Below are positions 23,243-33,046 of a stretch of DNA of 64,000 nucleotides, piece by piece (the first letter of the stretch is position 1; each line of letters opens with the position of its first letter). Origin of the DNA: Chrysemys picta bellii. Taxonomy: Eukaryota; Chordata; Testudines; Emydidae. The stretch lies in the NCBI RefSeq assembly GCF_011386835.1, contig NC_088792.1:65021287-65085286 (forward strand), read 5' to 3'. The position numbers were made by a program, and so were the translations under genes. Under the pieces are notes generated by a model. That model saw only the letters and a program-made list of their open reading frames with translations. It was not told the origin of the DNA and did not search any database.

Positions 23243-23544
23243 GTAGTATTTCAGTGCAAATCTCTGTGTTGGTGTGACTCAGTATCTGTGCACTACTGCC
23301 TACTAGCCTTTCTTTAACCATTTTCTACATATGGCTCTCCTTGATGAGCAGCGTTATGTGCCACAAAGTGACTTCCCAGAACCAGCAGCTTCTTTTTCAG
23401 ATCCCAGCACCACCTTGCTCCATGTATTAAAATCAACAGGGACGCAGACATCTTGTTGACAGCTAAAGCTGAATCAGAGAAAATGTTTGAAGGTTTTCTA
23501 CAGGATCACCTACCTGACTCTTTGAACTGCTTTGCCAGTGTGTT

Positions 23545-23595
23545 TTTGTGTGTCTGCAGATAATGCTTAAGCTACTGCACAGGATAGCTCACCTT
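23545..23595 (+). repeat. 51-bp exact direct repeat, copy 2
   Basis: Identical to 22164-22214. The flanking sequences differ, so the shared block has sharp limits. Confidence 0.9.
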
Positions 23596-23827
23596 TTGAC
23601 TTTTGGAAGACCATACCTTTCAGTTCCTTGAAAACTCAATCAGAGAGAATGGTGTCCTGGCATGTATGTGGTGCACAGAAGAACAATGACTCCATTAAGC
23701 TGAATTATACTTATGATTTGATTATGAACTGCATCTTTGAAGCAGTCCATTTATCATTTGCCAGTCTGTGAGGTTCAAGTGAGATGAGGCTTTATTAAAG
23801 GCCATTTATTAAATAGTCTTTACCGTG

Positions 23828-24092
23828 ATCAGAAGGTGAATTAGAGGCAATGTAATCTAGTGGTTAGCACACAGCTCTGGGAACATTACTCCTGGGTTCT
23901 ATTACTGACTCTGTCTGTGACACATGCAGGACACTTAACCTCTTGGTACCTCAGTTTACCCATTAGTATAATGGTTATAACATATATCTACCTCACCCAG
24001 ATGTTGTGTGGCTTGATAAACATTTGTAAAGTGCTTTGATTCTTTGCATGAGAGGGACTACATAAAACCATGCTGTATTTATTATCATAAGT
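23828..24092 (+). mobile_element. MIR/CORE-SINE, near full length, plus strand
   Basis: Begins with the tRNA-like head AATGTAATCTAGTGGTTAGC, then CTCCTGGGTTCTATTAC, ACACTTAACCTCTTGGTACC, TCAGTTTACCCATTAG, TAAAGTGCTTTGATTC and a TATTATTA tail. It spans head, core and 3' end. Confidence 0.85.
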
Positions 24093-24895
24093 ATTATTAA
24101 TTTTCTCAAAGGAACCATCACTTATCAATATTTATCTTTAACATTTTAAAGCTGCACATTTGAATGAAGGTAAACACGAAAGTTGTTATATTTCTGATTG
24201 TCAGTGTCTGGGAAGTGGCATTTTCTCTACTTGGAGTTCATCTGGGATAGCCTTAAGAATATTTAGATTTGTGTTTCCTTCTTTGTCATGTCTTGCAGAA
24301 TTTCCCAGCAAGCAATACAGAATGCTCTCTGTACAAAGTGAGAGAGACACAGAGACAGACACCCAGTGGTTCAGGAGTCTATGGTTATAGCTGGAGTGCA
24401 TTGCTAGTTTGTGCAAACTGCTGTTTAAGAAGCTGATTGCAAATTATTTTTGTGCTTCTATATGCATTGTGAGTAATATTATGTCAAAGTCTCTTCAAAG
24501 ATTATTAGTTTGTCAATAAACTGGTACTTCAGTATGTAAATGTGCCTTGTAATTAATTTTATGCTTGATGCCCATAGCACCCTAGAGCTGTTATTTCATT
24601 TTTGGAGCATAAGGTATAATGTGGACCAAAGATGTCACCATCAAACAGGGAGCATTTTGTGACAGCTTATATGTGGGGAATGGCTTTCTCTTTCTGCCCC
24701 ATTCTGAGCACATACAGTGCAAAGAAATGTATTTTAGCTGGCAGTGTCGCTGCAACCTTACCCTGCCTGGAGTTGAAAAAATCAGAGAGAACATCAAATT
24801 ATATAGGCACTTTATTGGGGTTAGTTGGCATATATTTATATAACTATTTTTATTCTTTCATTTAAATGTTTGCACTGAGCCACTTTCATTAGCTT
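24093..24895. other. Unique AT-rich DNA
   Basis: No gene or classified repeat seen. Confidence 0.4.
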
Positions 24896-25040
24896 CAATA
24901 CTAACTCCTGTGTCCTGAATCTGACCACATTCCAATTTGGGTAATTACATTCTGCCTTGCTAAAATTTTCCTTCTTTTTCAGTTGGATCCAATATTTTTC
25001 TTCACTTCCTGTTCTAAACTATTATTACATAATTTTAAAA
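24896..25040 (+). mobile_element. Fragment of an ancient SINE (Deu/V-SINE-like)
   Basis: GTGTCCTGAATCTGACCACA, then ATTCCAATTTGGGTAATTAC and ATTCTGCCTTGC resemble the middle of the SINE at 44335-44720 and its remembered consensus. It is strongly diverged and the limits are uncertain. Confidence 0.4.
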
Positions 25041-26137
25041 AAGCCAATATGGCTGTGAATAATTAGAGTCCGGGCCAAAGAGAGAGATTTAGTCCCAGGA
25101 TTTCCCTTTTTTTCCTCTCTCTTCTTTAATGTTTAACTAAATGTTAGATGAGAAAAAATGTTGAACAGGTAAGCTATATTTAGCTTAATACACAGCTAGC
25201 AATGAGGCAAGGTTTCTCAAGGATAAGAGCTAACTTTCCTTCAAAAATAGATTTGTGTTCATTAAAAAGAACCCAATATAAGACAGTGTACATAAAAGTA
25301 AAGACATAAAAAGACTTGAATGAAGCAAGGTAGAAATTTTGCATTCATCTGGACATATGGAACAAGTCAATAGGTTATTAATAGCAGAGTGGTTATAGTT
25401 GGATCTCAATCCTGAATTTCTTCATGCATACTTCCATTGAAGTCGAGGATTGGGACCTTGTTTTGGAAAATATTTTTTTCACCTACTTGCCTACACAACT
25501 GGCAGATAATTGAACAATTGAGTAAAAAGTCTTCTACTTTGCACCTTTTTAAAGAGGACAAGCACTGGATTAAAGTTGAACACATTCAGCGTTTGCTTGT
25601 TACTACCCAAAAATAAATAAATAAATAAGTGTCTTTAAATTCACCAGCAGCTGTGTTCTGGATATAGAGAAAGCAAACCTCCAAAACTGATTTTTTTAAA
25701 ATGCAACCTGAAAATTAGCTTTTCAGAAATGAAGTCAGAAGAAATGAGAAATGTTTTCCTCCAGTGTTGCAACATAATGATAAATGGCTTTTGCCTTTCC
25801 AAAACCAAGTTAGAAAACCTCTGCTCACCTCTATTATCTACTCCTGGTCTCTAAAGACATATTACCATATTAATTCATTGTGTTATTCAATTTGAGCAAC
25901 TAAATGAGCTTACCTTATGCCCTCCTAATAGTATTTCCTTTTAATGTTAGCTTTAAGTGATATTTTTAGGGGATATTTGAAGCAGGATGCATGAAGAAAA
26001 TGCATTTAAACTCAATTTTGTTTAAAAATTATGAGTTGTCTCATCTTGATGAACCAAGTATAGAAAAGCCACATAGGCTCTACATATACCACACCATTTA
26101 TCTTCCAATGAGACATTGAGAAGTCAGCTATGTACTC
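25041..26137. other. Unique AT-rich DNA with small repeats
   Basis: 25401-25457 is half of a palindromic element (CTCAATCCTGAATTTC ... GAGGATTGGGACC). 25612-25628 is an AAAT microsatellite. No gene seen. Confidence 0.45.
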
Positions 26138-26237
26138 GGGGTGAGATTTTAAAAGGAGCCAAAGTGATTTAGGAGCACTAAAATTCAATGGGACTTGGGT
26201 TCTTAATTCACTTCAGCTTTTTAGAAAATCCCACCCT
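26138..26237. repeat. Small palindromic (MITE-like) element
   Basis: GGGGTGAGATTTTAAAAGG on the left and TTTTTAGAAAATCCCACCC on the right are inverted. The interior pairs AAGTGATTTAGGAG with TTCTTAATTCACTT around ATTCAATGGGACTT. Confidence 0.65.
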
Positions 26238-26434
26238 AAAGAGGGTCAATTCATGAAAAATAAAACGATTCAAGAATTAGTTCACACATCTGAGCCCAGA
26301 GTTCAATTCACTACTGTTCCTAAACTCATCTTACTAGTTAGGGAATATGTTCAAGACTCCTGAAGTGTTCAGACATTAGCAGAAATGATTGTTTAGCCAA
26401 ATATTCATCCTGCAGTTTGTTCTGTTATTCATTA

Positions 26435-26507
26435 TGGCCTGATTCAGCAATGTCCTTAAGCACATGCTTACTTTCAAATATGTGCTTGTTTTGCTGAATC
26501 ATGGCCT
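26435..26507. repeat. Small palindromic (MITE-like) element
   Basis: TGGCCTGATTCAGCAATG on the left and TTGCTGAATCATGGCC on the right form the arms, with AAGCACATGCTTACTTTC inside. Confidence 0.7.
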
Positions 26508-26699
26508 ATATTTTCATGTAAAAAGTTTCAGACATTCACACAGGAAGCAAAGGCAATGCTGGGTGATTTAGGCAAGCAAATAGTTAACAAACAGTTTGCA
26601 AACCACCTGAAAATTATTCTTCTAATTTCTATTACTTACAAATAATGAACACATTAGAAAAAAGGAAGGCTGGTACATGAAGCAGAAAAAGAGATTAAA

Positions 26700-26766
26700 G
26701 CCCCCAATCCTAAATCCGGTGGGACTACTAAAATGTGTAAATTTAAGCACTTGTGTGCAAATGTTG
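26700..26766. repeat. Half of a small palindromic element
   Basis: GCCCCCAATCCTAAATCCGG then GTGGGACTACTAAAATGTGT and TAAGCACTTGTGTGCAAATG. Related motifs occur at 31833-31923 and 63942-64000. Confidence 0.45.
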
Positions 26767-27120
26767 GTAAAGAATATTATTAGCAATGAAAAATTTAATC
26801 AGAAGGATTATGGGCAGATATATTTTGCAAGCCCAATATTGTATATCACAAAATAATTATTATTCTGTTTCATATTCTTCAAATATGTAAATTTGGGGGT
26901 TAAAACACCCTGAATTCGCTGGCTAGCTATCCTTGTTTATTGCTATTGTCTTTTGAGTCTATTTGCTGATTACAGTGATCAATATAAATAGCACTATCTT
27001 ACTGCCAAACTGCATGTCGTTCTTGTCTGACCTTCCAGTGTGTATTAAACACCATCCAGTTTTTAGGGGCGTTTTATTTCATTTGTGTGACACTGACATA
27101 ATTAGTAAATGGAAGATGTT
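26767..27120. other. Unique AT-rich DNA
   Basis: Nothing recognised. Confidence 0.4.
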
Positions 27121-27133
27121 TCCTATAAGTACA
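27121..27133 (+). repeat. Target-site duplication, left copy (13 bp)
   Basis: TCCTATAAGTACA, repeated exactly at 27211-27223. Confidence 0.85.
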
Positions 27134-27210
27134 TTTGTTAGTCTCAAAGGTGCCACAGGACCCTCTGTTGCTTTTTACAGATTCAGACTAACACGGCTAC
27201 CCCTCTGATA
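27134..27210 (+). mobile_element. 77-bp Penelope-like element tail insertion
   Basis: TTTGTTAGTCTCAAAGGTGC, CACAGGACCCTCTGTTGC, then CAGACTAACACGGCTACCCC and TCTGATA, which is the extreme end of the PLE tail. A perfect 13-bp TSD on both sides shows a genuine insertion of only the last 77 bases, consistent with strong 5' truncation during reverse transcription. Confidence 0.85.
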
Positions 27211-27223
27211 TCCTATAAGTACA
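27211..27223 (+). repeat. Target-site duplication, right copy (13 bp)
   Basis: Identical to 27121-27133. Confidence 0.85.
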
Positions 27224-28043
27224 TGATTGTTAGATTCTTAAGTTCAGTGATTTTAATGCAATAGACTCATCCCTGTGCTAGCATGGCATTCATTTAAACT
27301 GACCTTACTTTATTTGAATTATTGCTCAGATTTGCACAAGTATAAATGGCCTAATCTCCCAAAATACATTTTCTGATCGACATAAGCAAACAGTCTGAAG
27401 AAGCAATTATGTAAAAGAAATGGTTTTAGGCAACAAATGGCCCTATAAATAAACAACTACTTCCTAATCATAGGCTAAAAGAATGTGCCATTTTTCTTAC
27501 TTTTTTTCTTTTTTAATAAAAAATAATCATAGTGAATGAATTTTAATGCTTGTGGAAGTAATAGTGTTGTCTGAAGTCAAGTATAGTGCACGCAAATGCT
27601 GTATGAGCTTTTATTACCTAGAGTTTGGCCAATGTACCTAAATCTGACCAGCATTGCCTCTGTCATTCCAGTTCTGGATTTATCAGCAAGAGATTAGCAA
27701 ATCTATTTTCACTTGCTACATACTGTAGCCTCACCAAATTCTTTTATGCAAAGCTTTCCAGAGGTGAAAGCTGGTGTTTTAACCCATGATGCTACCACCC
27801 CACCTTCATGTCTGTTCTGTTTTCACTATGAATGCCATTCATGGCTCCTATTACTGATTAGGACTCATAATTTTGGCTTAACATAAATAAAAGAAGGATG
27901 GTGACACATATGTTAGAATCTTATTTGAGGAGGGAACATTCAACTATTATTGTAGCTTTGGGAGAATGCATAATTGTTAGCTGGTGAGAAAAGAAATTGG
28001 GGAATCAATATAGCACACTATCGTGGTGCAAGAGAAGAAAGTC
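27224..28043. other. Unique AT-rich DNA
   Basis: No gene or repeat recognised. Confidence 0.4.
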
Positions 28044-28055
28044 AGTAATAAGTGT
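28044..28055 (+). repeat. Target-site duplication, left copy (12 bp)
   Basis: AGTAATAAGTGT, repeated exactly at 28274-28285. Confidence 0.9.
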
Positions 28056-28143
28056 CAAGTATCAGGGGGTAGCCGTGTTAGTCTGTATCTACAAAAACAA
28101 CAAGGAGTCTGGTGGCACCTTAAAGACTAACAGATTTATTTGG

Positions 28144-28184
28144 GCATAAGCTTTCATGAGTAAAAACCTCACTTCTTCGGATGC
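28144..28184 (-). ncRNA. Hammerhead-like motif in left PLE arm, core changed
   Basis: On the minus strand: stem I GCAT, core CCGAAGA (hammerhead consensus is CTGANGA), one extra A, stem II GTGAG pairing with CTCAT through a G-T wobble, GAA, AGCT, T, ATGC. The T-to-C change in the core would be expected to weaken or abolish self-cleavage. Confidence 0.45.
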
Positions 28185-28223
28185 ATCCGAAGAAGTGAGG
28201 TTTTTACTCACGAAAGCTTATGC
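28183..28223 (+). ncRNA. Hammerhead-like motif in right PLE arm, core changed
   Basis: GCAT (28183-28186), CCGAAGA (28187-28193), extra A, stem II GTGAG (28195-28199) with CTCAC (28207-28211) and a T-rich loop, GAA (28212-28214), AGCT, T, then ATGC (28220-28223) closing stem I. The geometry is intact but core position 4 is C rather than U. Confidence 0.5.
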
Positions 28224-28273
28224 CCAAATAAATCTGTTAGTCTTTAAGGTGCCACCAGACTCCTTGTTGTTTT

Positions 28274-28285
28274 AGTAATAAGTGT
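28274..28285 (+). repeat. Target-site duplication, right copy (12 bp)
   Basis: Identical to 28044-28055. Confidence 0.9.
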
Positions 28286-28316
28286 GTGGTGCTAAAGAAA
28301 TCAGCTTACACACAAA

Positions 28317-28415
28317 GATTCTGATTCTCTTCTCAGACTGGGCTAAATGAGGAATAATTGAAGCCAATGGATAGCTAATCTAGTGTACAATTGGTAAGAG
28401 ATGAGAATCAGGCCT
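28317..28415. repeat. Small palindromic (MITE-like) element
   Basis: AGATTCTGATTCTCTTCTCA on the left mirrors AGAGATGAGAATCAGGCCT on the right, and GAAGCCAATGGATAG lies at the centre. Confidence 0.65.
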
Positions 28416-28817
28416 AGAAAGAGGAAAATGAGGTCAGAATGAAAAGGCAAAGGTCAGTAAAGACAGAGAATAATTACATTGTGGAAGAAGGAAGTAGTTG
28501 TTCAAGAGAAATAAAAGTAGGTTAAAAAGGAAGGATCCATTTGTGCAAAGAAAACAAAGAGATCCATCAACAGAAAAGGTAAAATACAATATACGTAAAG
28601 GGGAAAGAGAAGAGTCAATAAAAAGAGAAACAAACACCAGGAAGTTTGCACTGATGGGGGAGTTTGCACTAAAGAGGAGCCTGAACCCAAAACGCAGATC
28701 CAAATCCTCCCTGACGTTAGGTGAACATCAGATCTGACTTTTGTTTTGGATTCATACATTGTGGCACGGGACCCATCTCTAAAAATGAAATAATTCATGG
28801 GTCTTAAATTAAATGGC

Positions 28818-28980
28818 GATATCCTATCTCCTAGAACTGGAAGGGACCTTGAAAGATCATCGAGTCCAGCCCCCTGCCTTCACTAGCAGGACCAAGTACT
28901 GATTTTGCCTCAGATCCCTAAGTGGCCCCTCAAGCATTGAACTCACAACCCTGGGTTTAGTAGGCTAATGCTCAACCACA
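28818..28980 (-). mobile_element. CR1 LINE 3' tail, minus strand
   Basis: CTAGAACTGGAAGGGACCTT then AAAGATCATCGAGTCCAGCC, CTAGCAGGACCAAGTACTGA and TTGAACTCACAACCCTGGG. It belongs to the same tail subfamily as the large copy at 33047. Confidence 0.85.
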
Positions 28981-29118
28981 GATTTTCAGTAGTTTAATGA
29001 CCAGCCTTTCAAGTGTCTACCTCTAAAAATGGGGTTTGTTTGGTTTTGTATTATTCCCAACGAACAGATGGAGATATCTGCAGAGGGATTTGATGAGAAT
29101 CTCATTTGCAAATATGTT

Positions 29119-29193
29119 AGGGCTAGATCCAAAGCCCACTAAAATCATGGGGAATCTCTTTCCACTCACCCGATGGACTTTTGAGCAGGCTCC
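29119..29193. repeat. Small palindromic (MITE-like) element
   Basis: GGGCTAGATCCAAAGCCC on the left; GGACTTTTGAGCAGGCTCC on the right is its diverged inverse. Same family as 50780-50850 and 62679-62751. Confidence 0.5.
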
Positions 29194-29497
29194 CAATATT
29201 CGTGTTCTATAGGATCCCCTAGACCAAGACAATGAAGGAACAACAGTTTAACCAAGATGCCAAGCCTGAAGACAATTTTAAAAGACCTCCAACTACATGT
29301 GCTGGTAGAAATATCTGATAGCAACAGTTCTTTAGAGCTTGTAACTGCCCTACTGAAAGAATTAAAAGCTGCGAGACCTTCTACTATGAGGGAAAGTCAT
29401 GCTCATTTATCTCCTTATTTAACCAGCATCTTGCAAAATTTGTAAAAACATTGTGTCTTAATGGTAATCAAACTAGAAGAGAGAAACATCAGGAGTG

Positions 29498-29604
29498 TCT
29501 GATCCTTCTCTCAGTGAAACAAGTGTAAATCAGGAGTAATTCCAGTAAAGTCAATGGAGTTACCTCAATATAAAACTGATGTTAGTGAGAGGGGAATCAG
29601 ACCT
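29498..29604. repeat. Small palindromic (MITE-like) element
   Basis: TCTGATCCTTCTCTCAGTG against TAGTGAGAGGGGAATCAGAC, with the centre AAAGTCAATGGAGTTAC. Confidence 0.65.
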
Positions 29605-31832
29605 CTAATTTTGAGCTGACAAACCACAGTTATAGGAAGTGTGGTCTGAAGAATGTGTGGGGGATTGAGGTTTTATAATTGCAGAAACTAGTAATTTATA
29701 CTCCTGAACTGATTTATGTCTCACCTGTCCAAAGCTTCCCAACTTTGGAAATGTTAGGAAATTCTCAAAAAGGCTTCTCAAGTTTTTGAATTCATGTTTA
29801 CATTTCTGTTATTAATATTTGCATTGGAATTTCTCTGTGCACATTATTGTTAGTGTACAGTTGTACATACACGTTTTTATATCGGGAGGTATCAGAGAGA
29901 TGCCTACAGAATAGAAGAAAATGTATAAGGGCCAGATTATCTTCCCAGCCCATGGAAACTTGCCTGGAAGGAGGCTCAGAGGGAAAGCTCTCTGAGTTTT
30001 CTCTTCACTTGCCCCTCTGACGGGAGAATGTAATTGGGAGGAGTGCGTGTGGTGGGGGGGAGCTGCAGATTTTGGAGGCTACACATCCTCTCAAATCTAT
30101 AGATCTTTGGGGGCTGGGTCATGCTGTAGCTGATCAGTAGAAGCCACACAGGATGCAGAAGAAGGTAATTAACTCCTAAATATATTACTTAATGCCTAGA
30201 TTTCCAAACAGAAGCCTGGGTGCCTAAATGGGATGGCGCCATAAGGAGTGGCACCTCATTCATTCTCTCTGGCTGCCAGAATGTCTGGAGCAGCCATGGA
30301 GGGACTTCCACAATGGATGCACAGTTCCTAGGAGGTGGCACTCTCCCAACTCAGAAAGTGTGTGTGTGGGGGGGTCTGCATGCAGATGGACCCTTCCACA
30401 GCAAAGATCTCCAGTGGACACTCTGAACCAATGGTTGGACCACAACCAAATGTGGACAAGTAAATGGCTTTGTCAGTTTAAATAAATACACCCTTACGTT
30501 GCTCATGGAAATGCCTTTTCAACAATGTCACATAAGATGAAAATAAGAATGCAGTGTCTTTGGAGGAAGGAGCACCTTTTAGATGTACAAATAAGCCAAT
30601 AATTCAGAGTTCTTCTGGGGATGGGGAGCGTGGTGGTGATGGTGATGGAGGAGGAGGAGGAGTGGGAGAAACTAGCTTTGATAGAGGCAGAATATTATGC
30701 AAATATTTTAAATATGTCTCCAGGATACATGTTGCCCTTTCTAAACTAAATACGTTTGTGCAAAGGACAACCAGAAACAAAACCAAAAAACAATCAAAAT
30801 GAGAACATTTAAAGGAGAGGCAGAACATAAAATGCTAGGCTGTTCATTTCCTCAGACTTCTGGGTTTCTCAGATACCTTGGCTTTGCATGCTTTGGACCA
30901 TGGAGGATGTTTCCATGGTGACAAATAGATGTTATGTTTATTTATTGGACAGCAGGGAATGACAATGTCAACAAATGGTATTTTTGTTCCTTTCTCTTCT
31001 TGTCCCGAGGAGATTTGTTTTTGTTAATGAACTAGCAGCAGAAGCAGCAGCAGCTTATTTTTTTCTGTGGCAAAAATAAACAGCAGTTAATTTGCTTCTG
31101 TAATTCTCTGAACAACACTTTAGAAGCCGCTTGCTCTAGCCTATATGCAAATGCTTTGTGATGTGCAGGTGCTGGCTGCAGAGTGAAAAGAACATTTCAC
31201 GTCATGGGAAAGGACCCAAATATTTGCTACACTGGATATGTATCCACCTGGGTTTGTATTGAACTCTTCCACATATTTGTTCTTGTTGATGGCTCTGCTG
31301 TTTTGTCCATAAAAATGACCTGACAAAAGGTTAAGACTGTTGTAGTAGATGCTGCCGATGGAAAAACTTTGTGTTTCCTGGAGACCTTAATCACTAGAGA
31401 TGAGGTAAGGCATTAGAAAGAGGCTTAGTAATTATAGAATCAAGATTGAGCAGGTCTGAAATGAAAACCACAGGATTTGAGCAGCCTGGTTGAATTCTGG
31501 ATTTTACATCCACTAAGAGAGACTTTCCTGGGTTTATATACAACTCTATTTAGTTTCTAACAATCAGATACTGTTTGCTGAACTCGAGTGAAGAGACACC
31601 CAAAAGAAATGGGTGTTAGAAATGCCTTTGGATAGGGTAAAAGAAAGCATGACCATTAGGCCAAAGAGCATCTGTACAGGTCTGATGCTTTAGGGCCGCT
31701 CTGTACTATACTAACAATTTAGTTTCTCTCACCCCTAACAGTAGAGAGCCCAAGATGCTGTACAACAGAATAAAACCAAACGCAATATAAGAAGTTACCA
31801 CCTTGTTACAATGGGAGTATTGAGGGAAAAGA
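29605..31832. other. Mostly unique DNA with a possible conserved block
   Basis: 30605-30662 is a GGTGAT/GGAGGA-rich simple stretch. 31000-31160 is repeat-poor, with a CAGCAG run, TTAATTTGCTTCTGTAATT and an octamer-like TATGCAAATG near 31143. No exon is supported. Confidence 0.35.
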
Positions 31833-31923
31833 GGGCCCGATCTTGCAAACACTTTCAAGTCAATGGGACTAGCCTTGACATTAAGTGCTATGCTAGTAGT
31901 GAGTATTTACAGGACTGGGCCCC
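31833..31923. repeat. Small palindromic (MITE-like) element
   Basis: GGGCCCGATCTTGCAAACAC and AGTATTTACAGGACTGGGCC form diverged inverted arms, with TCAAGTCAATGGGACTAG inside. Confidence 0.6.
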
Positions 31924-32071
31924 AAAATTGGGACCAAAAGGGTCAAAAGAGTTGGCTGTAAATAAAAGGCCAGCAGTGGTCATTTCAAAACCACCTTTGT
32001 GAACAACAAAGATCTTTAAAGTGAGGCTAGATGAAATAGATGAGCTTCAGGGGGAGCACGGTCCACCCTGT

Positions 32072-32358
32072 GGGTATGGCTACAATGCAATTAGATGCCT
32101 GTGGCTGGCCCATGCCAGCTGACTCAGGATCTCAAGGCTCGAGCTAAGCGGCTGTTTAATTGCAGTGTAGGCAGTCCAGGCTTGGGCTGCAGCCCAGGCT
32201 CTAGGACCCTGTGAGGGGGGAGGGTCCCAGGGCTCAGGCTGCAGCCCGAGCAGGGACATCTACCCCGCAATTAAACAGCCCCACAGCCAGAGCCCTGCGA
32301 GCCTGAGTCAGCCAGCACGGGCCAGCCGCGGGCGTCTAATTGCAGTGTTGACATACCC
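32072..32358. mobile_element. Fold-back TIR element, palindromic over its whole length (287 bp)
   Basis: Left end GGGTATGGCTACAATGC; right end GCAGTGTTGACATACCC. Pairing continues inward over about 140 bases on each side (AATTAGATGCC with GGCGTCTAATT, GGCTGTTTAATTGC with GCAATTAAACAGCC, CTGCAGCCC with GGGCTGCAG). Both flanks carry TGT (32069-32071, 32359-32361), a 3-bp TSD like the Harbinger group. Its ends resemble the element at 18114-18370. Confidence 0.75.
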
Positions 32359-32782
32359 TGTGGGACTCACCAGGACAGGCAGCTTATTGATCTCCTGAGT
32401 TAGCCCCTGTTCTGGGAAGCCTTATCCCCGAGATGGCCCTACCGAACTGTCCTGTTTAGAGGCTGCTTCGCTTCCATGTCAATGAACCCTCAGTGCTCAG
32501 ACTGGGGGTGGGGAGTGGTTATGGCTATGCCACTTTTTTCATCACTGCTAGGTAAAAATTAAAAAGGTGGGTGGTAGGAGGAGCTACTATGGTTTTTTCC
32601 CCTCAGACAGAGAGCAGAGACCCTCAGGCCAAGGTGAAAATGGGCGAGGAGGAGAAAATCACTACCTTGTTGCTTCAAGTGTTTCCTGGGTCCTAGAGAG
32701 AGACCACATTTCATCTGGAGGAGCTTCTACCCCCCCACACCAGGTTCTGGACATTTCAGTCAGATCTGCTTCTTCTTTATTA

Positions 32783-32890
32783 TTGTCACTTACTATTTAT
32801 ATTGTGGTAGGTACTGCCTGGGAGCGCCAGTCATGGACCAGGACCCCATTGTGCTAGGTGCTGTACAAATACAGAACAAAAAGAGCTTAG
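32783..32890 (-). mobile_element. MIR/CORE-SINE 3' part, minus strand
   Basis: GCGCCAGTCATGGACCAGG, ACCCCATTGTGCTAGGTGC and TGTACAAATACAGAACAAAA are the reversed reptile MIR 3' region. Confidence 0.8.
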
Positions 32891-32903
32891 CATTTATGAG
32901 ACA

Positions 32904-32977
32904 GGTTCTGCTCTCAGTTACAGTGCCCAATGGATTCAGTCTGCAGTGACACCAATATGCAACCAAGATCAGAATCT
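32904..32977. repeat. Small palindromic (MITE-like) element
   Basis: GGTTCTGCTCTCAGTTACAG on the left and AACCAAGATCAGAATCT on the right, diverged inverse; the centre is CCCAATGGATTCAGTC. Confidence 0.45.
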
Positions 32978-33046
32978 CAGCAGAAGCCACGGGTTATGGT
33001 TTTTCATACTTGATTTAAGTTCTATATAACTACATAATAAATTATA

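Larger units (their letters stand above)
28056..28273. mobile_element. Head-to-head palindromic Penelope-like element insertion
   Basis: The left part, with GGGGTAGCCGTGTTAGTCTG, is a PLE tail on the minus strand, and the right part is the same tail on the plus strand. The two 90-base arms (28094-28183 and 28184-28273) are inverted repeats with a single mismatch (CATGAG against CGTGAG), centred on ATGCAT at 28181-28186. A 12-bp TSD encloses the whole, so both arms arrived in one insertion event. Each arm carries a hammerhead-like motif. Confidence 0.9.
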
